Counted from the first letter of the stretch, positions 26,842-35,603 are shown. The stretch is DNA of 51,916 bases from an uncultured Clostridium sp. (GCA_947646915.1 CANSII010000011.1:1-51916), one strand, 5' to 3'. The notes: generated by a model not told the origin, from the sequence alone. Numbers and translations are program-made.

Positions 26842-28210
26842 TCATGTTAATTTTAGAACTTTTTTCATTTCATTGTGCCTGTTATATCTTTTATTATTAG
26901 GCAATGGCAAATTAAACTCAAAATCAATAGCTTTTACATAATCATCTTTACTCAATGCCTTTATCTTCTGTGCCTCAATTTGAAATGTAGCACCGTATTT
27001 ATTCCAATTAATTTTAATAATTTTAAAACCTTTTTCTTCTAACATTTTTACTAACTGATTTTTATCATGGAAATGTTGGAAATACCATTGTCCGTTCTCG
27101 GTATGTAGACGTAAAATTATTTTCATCTAAAAAAGTAAGTCTATTCTTTAGTGCATTTCCATTTTTAACTTTTCCCATTCTTACACCTTCTAATGTTCTA
27201 CCAGATATGAATAATCTATTATTAGTAAACAAATTCAAGCATGTAATTACACTTTTTTCTGCCTCAACACTATCAACACTATTTAAAACACTATCACATA
27301 CTACAACGTCAAAATCTTTGTTGTTTTTTAAGTATTCAATTAATCTATCTATTTGTTTATTTCCCTTAGTTATATTAATTGATTTAAAATTATTATTATA
27401 GAATTCTAAACCTAAAGCATTTTCATATTTCTTTGATAATGAAGTAATATAAGCACCTTTACCACAGCCAAAATCTAAAATAGATATATCCTCTTTTTGT
27501 GTTCTTAAATATTCATTTACTAGGTATGTATATAATACACTTTTATTTTGTTTTAAATTTTCCCTTTTTTCTACACTTCTATTTAATTGTGCTAATCCTT
27601 GAACATAGGTTTTTCTTTCAATATCTCCATAATAGTATTGCCCATACTGCTGATTCAAATAATAAATTACTTTTTCAAATTTATCATCTTTTACAATATA
27701 GGCATTTACTTTTATATTTAATATTTTACATGCTTTTATATATTCGCATCCATATATCACTTTGTTTTTTGCTATAACACATGACAATACATTGCCATAT
27801 TTTAATATTAATTTACATATTTCATTGACTATTGTTGCAAAAGCTGTTTTTTCTGAAAAGTCTTTATTATCAATTTGAATAAATTGCTCTTTTGGATATT
27901 CTTTTAATAATACTGGCGAATTATTTAACGATTTGTCAATTCCATTATGGATCTGATTAAATTTTATTTCATCTCCTAATACAATTTCATCAACATACAT
28001 TACTGGTACTTTTTTTAGTCCACATAACTTTGCTGTTTTCGTTCTTTGGTGTCCTGCAATAATTATATTATTTTTACTATTTACTAAAATAGGCAAAATA
28101 AATCCAATATCATTAATAGATTTTTTCAATTCTTCTATTTGCTTATCTTCAATTTTTCTAGGGTTATATTCTGCTGGTCTTATTTTATCTATATCAACAT
28201 ATTTAATCAT
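26842..28210 (-). CDS. ParB-like domain fused to a methyltransferase, read through CGG by +1 shift (455 aa)
   Basis: ATG 28210 follows GGTGG. Residues 1-90 are a ParB/Srx nuclease-like domain (DIDKIRPAEYNPRKI, IIAGHQRTKTAKLCGLKKVP). Residues about 210-370 form a class I SAM methyltransferase (ISILDFGCGKGAYITSLSKK, DFDVVVCDSVLNSV). At TSTYRE the frame meets CGG (27092-27094). Skipping the C gives GQWYFQHFHDKNQLVKMLEE and 83 residues completing the C-terminal fold. It may methylate phage DNA or another substrate. Confidence 0.82.
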
Positions 28211-28778
28211 CGGCACCACCTATTAAATAATTGACAAAACCGAAACTTACTCCGTTCTTGTCAACATATTTATTAAGCTTGTCTATTAATTTTTGGTATT
28301 CCTCTTCTGTCATTATTATTTGTTGTCTGTCTATCTTTAATTTATGTTCAAATCTTGTAGTGTCTGCATACTCATTATCGTTTATGTCTTCAAAAAAATC
28401 TTCATCCAGCATATCATCCATATTAAAATTGAATATTCCCATATCTATACTTGATATGTCATCTAGTTCTTGTGATAATAAATCAAAATCCCATTCTGCA
28501 TTTTCTGTAACTTTATTATCAACTAATCTAAATGCCTTTATTTGTTCTTCTGTTAAATCATCTGCAATAATGCAAGGTACTTTTTTAAGTCCTAATAATT
28601 GACTTGCTTTGTATCTTGTATGGCCTGTAACAATAACATAATTCTTGTCAATTACAATTGGAACTTTAAAACCAAATTTTTTTATAGATTCTGCAACATA
28701 AGGAACTGCCTCATCATTGTTTCTAGGATTTTTTTCGTATGGTTTCAATTTTTGTATTTCTACTTCTTGAATAGTCAT
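28203..28778 (-). CDS. ParB/Srx-like protein (191 aa)
   Basis: ATG 28778 follows AAGGGGG. The protein has QEVEIQKLKPYEKNPRNNDE, KFGFKVPIVIDKNYVIVTGH and TRYKASQLLGLKKVPCIIAD, the ParB N-domain pattern. Such proteins precede terminase genes in many phages, often with methyltransferases. It overlaps the ParB-methyltransferase fusion. Confidence 0.82.
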   Translation of the reverse strand: MTIQEVEIQKLKPYEKNPRNNDEAVPYVAESIKKFGFKVPIVIDKNYVIVTGHTRYKASQLLGLKKVPCIIADDLTEEQIKAFRLVDNKVTENAEWDFDLLSQELDDISSIDMGIFNFNMDDMLDEDFFEDINDNEYADTTRFEHKLKIDRQQIIMTEEEYQKLIDKLNKYVDKNGVSFGFVNYLIGGADD

Positions 28779-28881
28779 TTTTTCCCCCTTTTCTATTGTT
28801 TCACACTTATAATCCTTACTTACATAATCCATACATTACTACATTTTACACTACATTTATTATCCCTATATATACAAAAAA

Positions 28882-28901
28882 GCCCACTATTTCTAGTGAG
28901 C
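28882..28901 (-). terminator. Leader terminator downstream of a strong promoter
   Basis: GCCCACT (28882-28888) and AGTGAGC (28895-28901) form a stem with one mismatch. On the minus strand TTTTTTG follows. It lies about 50 bases after the promoter at 28954-28982 and before the late genes. Confidence 0.7.
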
Positions 28902-28953
28902 CTTCAAAAATAAAAGGAAGAATAATGTGAAAAAAACAATTTTACATACTATG

Positions 28954-28982
28954 ATTATAATTTCTTTAAAATGAAACGTCAA
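28954..28982 (-). promoter_or_regulatory. Consensus sigma-A promoter for the late operon
   Basis: On the minus strand TTGACG and TATAAT are separated by exactly 17 bases. Transcription would start near 28947 and run towards the ParB, terminase and head genes. It lies immediately downstream of the late regulator gene. Confidence 0.72.
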
Positions 28983-29009
28983 GGAAGTGTTTTGGAAACA
29001 ATTTTGAAT

Positions 29010-29579
29010 TCAATATAATTTTACTCCATCTATTCCAAATAATAATACTGATAATTCTCTTATTGCTGCTTTTTTTGTATTATTAATTGTTTTGGTACTG
29101 CAGTCCAATTCTTCTGATATTTCTTCGTATGTCATTGTTTCTTCATTTATGTATAACATTTTTATTACTTGTATTCTTCTTTGCACATCGTCTTTGCCAG
29201 ATGCTAGGCATTTGTAAGTATAGTATTCAATACAATTATCAATATGTTTTAACATTATTTCCGTTCTTTTTTTTGTTTTTAATATTGAATTAATAAATAA
29301 ATTATCAATTTCTTTGTCATAGTCCAAATCCTCATCTAGTCCGTTTTGTTCTATTTCCGAATACGTTGCATCCTGTGCATGTTTTTTGAAACTGTTATAA
29401 TTTCTCAATAACATTTCTGTATTTCTTAATCTTGTATCATATCTATTTTTAATTTTCTCTTGTTTCTCTTTTTCTATTTGTTTTACTGCGTTTTCTGTGG
29501 CCTCTGCTACCATTTGTTTATATATCTCTAAATTTTCCTTATCGAATACGATTTTTCTTACTTCATCATTTTTTTGCAT
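29010..29579 (-). CDS. ArpU/RinA-like late transcription regulator (189 aa)
   Basis: The C-terminal region TYEEISEELDCSTKTINNTK and KAAIRELSVLLFG is a sigma-70 region-4-like helix-turn-helix. The first 100 residues are charged and helical. ArpU-type proteins in this position, before the terminase, activate late genes in Firmicutes phages. AAAGGAG precedes the ATG. Confidence 0.85.
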   Translation of the reverse strand: MQKNDEVRKIVFDKENLEIYKQMVAEATENAVKQIEKEKQEKIKNRYDTRLRNTEMLLRNYNSFKKHAQDATYSEIEQNGLDEDLDYDKEIDNLFINSILKTKKRTEIMLKHIDNCIEYYTYKCLASGKDDVQRRIQVIKMLYINEETMTYEEISEELDCSTKTINNTKKAAIRELSVLLFGIDGVKLY

Positions 29580-29606
29580 TTTTTTATCTCCTTTCTACTT
29601 TTGTAT

Positions 29607-29790
29607 TTATGGCTGATAAAAAATAATATATGACGAGTTTAATTTGTAAATTGTTCCGTTTTTCTCTAATTTCTAGTATCTTATTTTTTGCTATTGCTTT
29701 ATCCAATTGTTTCTCGTTTTTTATATTTAAAACTTCTATATCCGTGAATGTCAATTCATCATCCATAGTAACAATATTTTTTAATTTCAT
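29607..29790 (-). CDS. Small early protein ending after a CGG +1 shift (60 aa)
   Basis: ATG 29790 overlaps the preceding gene (TAATG). The frame runs MKLKNIVTMDDELTFTDI to KILEIREK, then CGG (29656-29658). In the zero frame it continues to TAA inside the next ribosome binding site, ending ERR, which is suspicious. Skipping one base gives GTIYKLNSSYIIFYQP and a stop at 29607, about 20 bases before that site. Function is unknown. Confidence 0.6.
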
Positions 29791-30266
29791 TATTGGTCTT
29801 TCTCCCAAAAACTTCTATAATTAAAATCTAAGTAATCTCTTAACAAGTCGTGTGCCAAATTTCTAGCATAAGCACCTAAATCTGTAAAATCATTCAATTT
29901 ATCATCTTCACAACTTAATCTTATATCACTTTCGCAAGTAATCTTTTTATTAAATTCGTATTCACTAATATTTAACTGCTTGAAACTATCTAATATCATA
30001 AGATGTTCTTTTATCCATTTTTCAATTTCATTTACGTTTTTAAAAGTTTTACAATAAAAGTTATCTGTTATTTTTTCAAATTCACTTTCACATATAACGT
30101 TCATATCTCTTATCATATAATTTATGCTTACAGGAATTTTAGCATATTGTCTACAAGTAACAGCCTCATATATTGCATAGCCTATTAGTTCTTTTTGACT
30201 TACTACAATTCCATCTTTTAATTTATATTTATTTTTTTTATCCAATTCTTGCATATTTATACTCAT
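29790..30266 (-). CDS. Unknown early protein (158 aa)
   Basis: An acidic soluble protein (KNKYKLKDGIVVSQKELIGY, VNEIEKWIKEHLMILDSF) without a clear domain. It ends by overlapping the next gene's start by one base and belongs to the early operon. Confidence 0.7.
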   Translation of the reverse strand: MSINMQELDKKNKYKLKDGIVVSQKELIGYAIYEAVTCRQYAKIPVSINYMIRDMNVICESEFEKITDNFYCKTFKNVNEIEKWIKEHLMILDSFKQLNISEYEFNKKITCESDIRLSCEDDKLNDFTDLGAYARNLAHDLLRDYLDFNYRSFWEKDQ

Positions 30267-30268
30267 AT

Positions 30269-30787
30269 TTATTCCTCCTCAATATATTCTTTGGCTATTT
30301 GTAACCACTTATCAAATATTTCTATTCCTTTTCTAGGATCTATTCTACTTGTTTTTTCAACTATCTGCTGTAATTCTTTTTGTTTTAGTATAAATGTTCC
30401 TATTAATTCTGCCTCGCTCATATTGTCGTATTTATTTTTTTTCGTAAGCCAATTTTCAAATGATACTATTTTTTGGTATAACCCATTTATATTGCCATTA
30501 AATGTTATTGCTCTGTCATCTATATAGCAAATTGCTGGTGGCTTTGTATCTTGAATATCATCTACTGCAATATGATATTTATTAAGCCAACTTATAACTG
30601 CTTTTAGTCCTTCTCGTTTTGCTGTTCTTGTACTAACTACTACTACTTTATAACCACTTTGTCTTAATTTGTCTATAATATCTTTTATTCCTTCTACTGG
30701 CTCATCATAAATACTTCCATCTTGCCATCCCTTACTATATTTATGTATTACTCCGTCAAAATCAAATACTACTGTTTTTTCACTCAT
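30269..30787 (-). CDS. HAD-family phosphatase-like protein (172 aa)
   Basis: Start chosen at ATG 30787 with AAGGATGG upstream. HAD motif I is FDFDGVIH (Asp 9 and 11), motif II VVVVSTRT, and motif IV-like CYIDDRAI. The remaining C-terminal 65 residues are helical. Such enzymes may act on nucleotides or nucleic acid ends. Confidence 0.82.
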   Translation of the reverse strand: MSEKTVVFDFDGVIHKYSKGWQDGSIYDEPVEGIKDIIDKLRQSGYKVVVVSTRTAKREGLKAVISWLNKYHIAVDDIQDTKPPAICYIDDRAITFNGNINGLYQKIVSFENWLTKKNKYDNMSEAELIGTFILKQKELQQIVEKTSRIDPRKGIEIFDKWLQIAKEYIEEE

Positions 30788-30789
30788 TT

Positions 30790-30933
30790 TTACCATCCTT
30801 TCTTATTTTTACACTTATTTATTAATCTTGTTTCTGCAATTACTGTATTTGTCTTTTTACAATAATGTCTGCCATAATCTAACTTTTGATAATATTTACA
30901 ATTTATACAATTATCTTTTTCGCCAATATTCAT
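30790..30933 (-). CDS. Small four-cysteine protein (47 aa)
   Basis: ATG 30933 follows GGAG. The protein reads MNIGEKDNCINCKYYQKLDY and contains CxxC plus two later Cys, suggesting zinc binding. Unknown function. Confidence 0.65.
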   Translation of the reverse strand: MNIGEKDNCINCKYYQKLDYGRHYCKKTNTVIAETRLINKCKNKKGW

Positions 30934-30944
30934 TGATTTTTCTC

Positions 30945-31166
30945 CTATTTTATTAATGATATTGTTCCTTCGCCTACTTTTAAAGGCATTTGTTTTCTTA
31001 TATTGTCTATATTTCTAACTAAATTTATGTTTCTTTCTCTTTCTTTTCTTGAAATTATCATGTTATTTTCACATATTTGTTTATCTATTTCAACTGTATT
31101 CTTTAAACATACTACCCTTAATTTTGCAAGTAAGGTATTTAATTCAATATAATCTTGTTCTTCCAT
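30945..31166 (-). CDS. Small helical protein (73 aa)
   Basis: AAGGAGG precedes the ATG. Helical charged sequence (YIELNTLLAKLRVVCLKNTV) with a Lys ending. No known family. Confidence 0.65.
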   Translation of the reverse strand: MEEQDYIELNTLLAKLRVVCLKNTVEIDKQICENNMIISRKERERNINLVRNIDNIRKQMPLKVGEGTISLIK

Positions 31167-31481
31167 TTATAGCATACCTCCTTGCGTAAAATTACTATCT
31201 ATTTTTGAAATATCAACCATCTTAATTTCATTGCATACAGGTATTGCTGCACTTACTCCACACTTTAGATCCTCTATTTTTATATTCTCTAATACCTCTT
31301 TGTTTACTAATCTTCCACACATAGGGCAAAAAGCTATTGGAATATATCTACCTACTTTTGTTCCAAAATGATAGTAATTAATTTCTAAGTTATTCCCCAT
31401 CTGTTCATTTATTTTAATTTTTATTTCTCCGTTGTTGTCAATTTCTGTTCTTTCCTTTGTTTCTTCACAATATTGGCACAT
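31167..31481 (-). CDS. Zinc-ribbon-like early protein (104 aa)
   Basis: Two cysteine pairs, CQYC at the start and CPMCGRLV in the middle, suggest a zinc ribbon. A similar architecture follows in the next gene. AAAGGAGGG precedes the ATG. Confidence 0.7.
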   Translation of the reverse strand: MCQYCEETKERTEIDNNGEIKIKINEQMGNNLEINYYHFGTKVGRYIPIAFCPMCGRLVNKEVLENIKIEDLKCGVSAAIPVCNEIKMVDISKIDSNFTQGGML

Positions 31482-31683
31482 TATCTTTTCCCTCCTTTGT
31501 TAATTTTCTACCACATATAGGACAATAATTTATTTTTCGACTATCTTCATTACTTTCATCAACATTATCAAACATTGCTTGTAATTCAAAATCATTATTA
31601 TGCCTAACAATATATAATAAATCGTTTTCCTGTTCGCCAATGTCTTTTTCTTCTCCACTTACTAAGTTACAAAATTTACACAT
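31465..31683 (-). CDS. Zinc-ribbon-like early protein (72 aa)
   Basis: CKFC at the start and CPICGRKL near the end. It looks like a short relative of the neighbouring 104-aa protein, from an old duplication. Start after GGAGGTG. Confidence 0.7.
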   Translation of the reverse strand: MCKFCNLVSGEEKDIGEQENDLLYIVRHNNDFELQAMFDNVDESNEDSRKINYCPICGRKLTKEGKDNVPIL

Positions 31684-31972
31684 TATTTCGCACCTCCAAT
31701 ATTTCTATAATTTTGATTATGTAATAATTAATATCTGGATCTGCTCCCCATTCTTTCTTGCCTTCGCCTATTTCTACAGTACACTTACATTTTATTGATG
31801 GCGAATTATAACTATATCCATTTCTTAATATTATTGTTGTTACTTTTCCTGTTCCTTCTGTAAGATGTCCTAATCTTTTATCGTAATATGGCTTTATTTC
31901 TCTGTATTCTTCTTTTTTCTCTCCATTGACTATCATTTCAAACCATTGTTTTTTAATTGGCAATACTAACAT
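31676..31972 (-). CDS. ASCH-domain protein (98 aa)
   Basis: LPIKKQWFEMIVNGEKKEEY and YREIKPYYDKRL match the ASCH (PUA-like) RNA-binding domain common in phages. Probable role is RNA binding or in RNA modification. Confidence 0.82.
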   Translation of the reverse strand: MLVLPIKKQWFEMIVNGEKKEEYREIKPYYDKRLGHLTEGTGKVTTIILRNGYSYNSPSIKCKCTVEIGEGKKEWGADPDINYYIIKIIEILEVRNNV

Positions 31973-32274
31973 TAATTCATCACTTCCATTTCTTTTATTA
32001 TTAATTGTTGCTTGGCCATTAATTTTATTTGTTGTAACTGCTCTGACATTTCATTTAATGCCTTTATTCTCTCTGGTTTTATATCTTTTGTTTTAAATAA
32101 TTCTGGCAAATCTTGCATTTTACCTTTTATATTCCATTGTGCACCTTTACTATTTGCAAAAGCTATATCTTTAAAGTCTATAACATTGTCTAATCCTATT
32201 TTGTCATATATTCTTTGGTATGCTTGTCCAGATTCAAAGGCTAATTGTATAAACAAGTCAATTATATCTTCCAA
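31972..32274 (-). CDS. Unknown early protein with TTG start (100 aa)
   Basis: TTG at 32274 follows AAGGAGG with good spacing, and no ATG fits. The protein is helical (EDIIDLFIQLAFESGQAYQR, LNEMSEQLQQIKLMAKQQL). Function unknown. Confidence 0.65.
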   Translation of the reverse strand: MEDIIDLFIQLAFESGQAYQRIYDKIGLDNVIDFKDIAFANSKGAQWNIKGKMQDLPELFKTKDIKPERIKALNEMSEQLQQIKLMAKQQLIIKEMEVMN

Positions 32275-32278
32275 ATTC

Positions 32279-32750
32279 TTATCCTCCTTTATAGCAATTC
32301 ATTCTGTATTGTTCATGTGATAGTATTGTTTTTATTTTAGGGTTATATCCTTCTCCATCTCTCCATTTTTTTAACTCAAAATCATAACAAAAACTACAAT
32401 GTCTATTATCAAAATATATTACTTTGTTTTCTAATATTTGACATTCAAATTTTCTTGATATTCTGCTTCTATATTTTGCTACATAATATTCCAGTTCAAC
32501 TATATCTCCTACTTCTATTAAATCAAATAATTTTTCTTGAAAATTATTAATAGCTACTATATCTACCCAATAATAATCTCCATAGGCATAGAATACTTGA
32601 TTTCCTTTTATGTATTCCATCTTAAATATTTCCCCTGTTGTTGTTCTAAAATAATCGCCTTTTTTTATGTTATCTCTAACATATAAAGCATATCCTACAC
32701 CGCTTCTATCTTCGCCGAAATTCATTTCTACTTATACACCTTTTTTGCAT
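32279..32750 (-). CDS. Unknown early protein, possibly started upstream with CGG +1 shift
   Basis: From ATG 32725 the frame codes 148 residues (NFGEDRSGVGYALYVRDNIK) but its ribosome binding site is poor. A better start is ATG 32750 with AGGAGG seven bases upstream. It reads MQKRCISRNEF, then CGG at 32715-32717 and soon a stop; skipping the C gives GEDRSGVGYAL, joining the long frame. If real, this is a CGGC site. Function is unknown. The gene lies between zinc-ribbon genes and a membrane protein gene. Confidence 0.5.
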
Positions 32751-32752
32751 TT

Positions 32753-32977
32753 TTATTCCTCCTCGTTTTTTATTATTTGATGTCTGCAGTTAATGTGAAA
32801 TGGTGGAGCATTTAAACATTCTAATAACCTTCTTATTTTCTGTAATTCTTCTAATATGTATTCTAAACCTATTGCTATTGAATATATAATTATAGATTCT
32901 GCAATTGTTATACTTTTAAAAAACATAAGAATCATAAGTAAAATAAATAATACCCATTCTATAAAATCTCTTTTCAT
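32753..32977 (-). CDS. Small membrane protein (74 aa)
   Basis: Start chosen at ATG 32977. Two hydrophobic segments (WVLFILLMILMFFK and SIIIYSIAIGLEYIL) suggest membrane insertion. Unknown role. Confidence 0.62.
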   Translation of the reverse strand: MKRDFIEWVLFILLMILMFFKSITIAESIIIYSIAIGLEYILEELQKIRRLLECLNAPPFHINCRHQIIKNEEE

Positions 32978-32979
32978 CT

Positions 32980-33495
32980 TCACACCTCTATTTCTTCAAT
33001 AAATTTTGGTTTTGTTTCATCTAGTACAATTATTTCTTTTTCTCCTCTTCGCAAAAACAATGCGAGGACATCTCTTTTCTTTACTTCATATTTTGTTATA
33101 ACATTTACATTTCTTTCTTTTGCAAATCTCTTGGCTATCTCTAAGTCTAATGTATAAGCTATCCATTGTTTTTCTCCTGGTCTTTTCGCTCTATATACAG
33201 TTATGAAGTATGGTAGATATTCAAATTCTTTTACTTCTGATGGTTTCATTATGCTTTTTAATCTTTGTGGCCTATCTGATGAGAATAGCTTTTTCCATAA
33301 TTCAATATCAGAAAAACCTGTATAACTTACCCACAATGTAGATAATAAAAACCAATAACCATAGTGTGTCAATTTGTCGCAATTCTCACTAAAATACTTT
33401 ATTGCCTCTGGTGTTCCTTCTCTTTTCATTAATTGTTGTGCCATATATTTATCATTAAAATTAAACCTAAAATAAGGCGAAACATCATTATACAT
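32980..33495 (-). CDS. Possible ADP-ribosyltransferase-like protein (171 aa)
   Basis: Start at ATG 33495 chosen for GGAGG. The C-terminal half reads YFITVYRAKRPGEKQWIAYT, then EIAKRFAKERNVNVITKYEV and a late acidic EKEIIVLDE. This order (YRG-like strand, a Ser/Thr step, an acidic end) resembles phage ADP-ribosyltransferase folds. The match is weak; a fold search would decide. Confidence 0.45.
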   Translation of the reverse strand: MYNDVSPYFRFNFNDKYMAQQLMKREGTPEAIKYFSENCDKLTHYGYWFLLSTLWVSYTGFSDIELWKKLFSSDRPQRLKSIMKPSEVKEFEYLPYFITVYRAKRPGEKQWIAYTLDLEIAKRFAKERNVNVITKYEVKKRDVLALFLRRGEKEIIVLDETKPKFIEEIEV

Positions 33496-33496
33496 A

Positions 33497-33754
33497 TCAA
33501 CATATACCTCCATATAATTTTTTAATTAATTCTATTGTTTTGTTCGCTTGAACATACTTTCCATAATTTGTATTATGATTTGTTCCTTTTACCATTTCTA
33601 CTTGTGCATCTTTTCTATCCCTCTTTAATTGGTCCATTAATTGTAATAGCATTATTTCAATATCCGTCTTTTTTGCTGTTTGTACTAAGCATATTATTCC
33701 TGCTCCTACAATTAAACCTATAAAGAATACTAATATAAAACCTAAAACTATCAC
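33497..33754 (-). CDS. Membrane-anchored coiled-coil protein (85 aa)
   Basis: GTG start at 33754 after AAAGGAAG. The N-terminal helix (IVLGFILVFFIGLIVGAGII) is followed by a charged coil. Possible membrane anchor. Unknown function. Confidence 0.62.
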   Translation of the reverse strand: MIVLGFILVFFIGLIVGAGIICLVQTAKKTDIEIMLLQLMDQLKRDRKDAQVEMVKGTNHNTNYGKYVQANKTIELIKKLYGGIC

Positions 33755-33769
33755 TTTTCATCTTCCTTT

Positions 33770-33967
33770 CTACAATTTTAATTGTTCGCCTGTCATTCCT
33801 AAAGTTTTATGTATTTGTTTTATTGCCTCTTGTGCTTTTGGAGAAATTAAACGGAGATGATTTTCACATTGTTGTTTACCCTTGAAGTTTATATCTTCTA
33901 GTAAATTGCAACCTGCACATGTAACGCATACCCCTGTTATAGGTGGATATTTATACATTTTCATCAT
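33770..33967 (-). CDS. Small Cys-rich protein (65 aa)
   Basis: CVTCAGCNLLED with QQCENHL gives four Cys and a His suggestive of a zinc site. It is early-region and unassigned. Confidence 0.62.
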   Translation of the reverse strand: MMKMYKYPPITGVCVTCAGCNLLEDINFKGKQQCENHLRLISPKAQEAIKQIHKTLGMTGEQLKL

Positions 33968-33981
33968 CTCCTTTTCAATTT

Positions 33982-34254
33982 TTATACTTCTACAAAATTT
34001 ACACTATTAAATCTTCTCTCTGGTAGTTCTTGTAATACAACTGATGTATAGCTTTGTCCTACTTCTGTATATGCTACTGTGTATATTTTTTCAATTTCTA
34101 ACCATTTTTTGACAGCCTCTTGATCTCCTATATATCCATTTTTTGCTGTTTGTTCTGTAACTTTTACCTTTGTTCCTGGATGCGACCTTATATTCATTGT
34201 CTTATCATCTGGAAAGTCTAGTATTTCTAAATCATTACTGTTTGTTAAATTCAT
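33982..34254 (-). CDS. Unknown small protein (90 aa)
   Basis: ATG 34254 with AAAGGAG. Mixed alpha/beta sequence (RSHPGTKVKVTEQTAKNGYI). No family recognised. Confidence 0.6.
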   Translation of the reverse strand: MNLTNSNDLEILDFPDDKTMNIRSHPGTKVKVTEQTAKNGYIGDQEAVKKWLEIEKIYTVAYTEVGQSYTSVVLQELPERRFNSVNFVEV

Positions 34255-34259
34255 ATATT

Positions 34260-34655
34260 TCACTCCTTTGCATATTGATAAAATTCATTATCTATCATTG
34301 AAATACACCAAATACAATATTGACATCTTGGCTGATAGATTCTAATGCAATTCTCTCTTTTTGCTATTCCTATTATTTCAGAACCTATAATATCTTCAAA
34401 TTCTTTTAGTTCATCATAATATTTTTTTAATATCTCATATACCTTATCTATGTACTCTGGAAATCTCTTAAATCTCATCAACTTTTCTTCTATTTCGTGA
34501 AGTGTTAATGTCCTTCCAAATGTTATTTTTTTGTAATGGCTGTCTATTAAAAATTGGCTTGATAATTCGTTTAGTTCTGCTATGATTCCTTTTTTTGCTA
34601 CTTTCATTATTGGTATATTAAATATGCTTAATTGTTTTTCCATTATTGCTTGCAT
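34260..34655 (-). CDS. Unknown protein with Cys cluster (131 aa)
   Basis: GGGAG precedes the ATG. Helical body (HEIEEKLMRFKRFPEYIDKV), with PRCQYCIWC near the end. No family recognised. Confidence 0.62.
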   Translation of the reverse strand: MQAIMEKQLSIFNIPIMKVAKKGIIAELNELSSQFLIDSHYKKITFGRTLTLHEIEEKLMRFKRFPEYIDKVYEILKKYYDELKEFEDIIGSEIIGIAKRENCIRIYQPRCQYCIWCISMIDNEFYQYAKE

Positions 34656-34660
34656 TTTTC

Positions 34661-34837
34661 TTATTCTCCCTTCAAATGCACTTTCTTTTTCTCTATTTGT
34701 GGAGTTTTCTTATACCCTAATTCATAATATGTATAACTTATTTTTGCTTTTGTTTTTGGATCCTCAAATAGTATAAAATTAGGGTATCTTTTAATCTCCT
34801 TCAATAGCCTCCCATTATATTTTGGTATTACTATCAT
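34661..34837 (-). CDS. Small basic protein (58 aa)
   Basis: ATG 34837 with GAGGAG is favoured over ATG 34855. Basic sequence (NGRLLKEIKRYPNFILFEDP). Unknown. Confidence 0.55.
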   Translation of the reverse strand: MIVIPKYNGRLLKEIKRYPNFILFEDPKTKAKISYTYYELGYKKTPQIEKKKVHLKGE

Positions 34838-34997
34838 TCGTTTGTTTCTCCTCATTTTCCACTTTTTCTACACATTCTAAAGCTGTTCTCAAACTTTTGT
34901 CTGCTCTCTTTGTATCTGCATCTTGCAAATCTCCATTTTGTGCTATATATACTAATCTTTCATTTATCCAATTTTTTGTATCTTGTAAATTTTCCAA
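34815..34997 (-). CDS. Small helical protein with TTG start (60 aa)
   Basis: TTG 34997 lies after GGAGG. The sequence (NLQDTKNWINERLVYIAQNG) is helical. It is one of at least three early genes with TTG starts. Confidence 0.55.
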   Translation of the reverse strand: MENLQDTKNWINERLVYIAQNGDLQDADTKRADKSLRTALECVEKVENEEKQTNDSNTKI

Positions 34998-35010
34998 TTT
35001 TTATTCCTCC

Positions 35011-35244
35011 TTAATATTTTCCTGTGTCATTGCCATAATTATTTTCTGTTTTTTCTATCCATTCTTTCATTGCTTGCACTATATCTTCTCTATTTGCGTT
35101 TGAAACATACATCATTAATCCTGGTTTATTGAATGAAAAACTTAAAACAACAAATCCAAAGCCTTCTGGCAATTCATCATTTACTTTTCTCGCAATACCT
35201 TGTAATTTACTTTTTACCTTTTCTTCAATTTCTTTTTGTTCCAT
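35011..35244 (-). CDS. Unknown small protein (77 aa)
   Basis: Alpha/beta sequence (EEKVKSKLQGIARKVNDELP, GFGFVVLSFSFNKPG) in the early operon. Unknown role. Confidence 0.62.
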   Translation of the reverse strand: MEQKEIEEKVKSKLQGIARKVNDELPEGFGFVVLSFSFNKPGLMMYVSNANREDIVQAMKEWIEKTENNYGNDTGKY

Positions 35245-35249
35245 AATTC

Positions 35250-35603
35250 TTACACCTCCAATATTTTTAGTTTGTATTTATCTTCTAATACTTTTTTCTT
35301 AGCAATATATTCTTTTGTTTTAAATCCTTTTACGTCTATTATGTCTGTTGTGCCATCATTGTTAAATACTATAAAATCTGCTTTATATTTTAAGTTTGCT
35401 GCTAATATAAATATAGGTTGTAAACAATAGCCCCTTATTTCTCCTGCTAGTAATCTCATTTTTAATTCCATGTAATAATCTGCCTCTTTTTTTGAATCAA
35501 ATGTGTGTCCGTCTATTTGTGTTTTTACTGCTCCATATTTACTTTTTTTGTTGCCTTTTTTCTTGTATTCGTTGTATTGTTCAATACTCCAATGTTCTTG
35601 CAT
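35250..35603 (-). CDS. DUF1064 nuclease-like protein (117 aa)
   Basis: KYGAVKTQIDGHTFDSKKEA, YKADFIVFNNDGTTDIIDVK and GFKTKEYIAKKKVLEDKY match DUF1064, a PD-(D/E)XK-like phage protein (probable Holliday-junction resolvase-like). Confidence 0.85.
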   Translation of the reverse strand: MQEHWSIEQYNEYKKKGNKKSKYGAVKTQIDGHTFDSKKEADYYMELKMRLLAGEIRGYCLQPIFILAANLKYKADFIVFNNDGTTDIIDVKGFKTKEYIAKKKVLEDKYKLKILEV

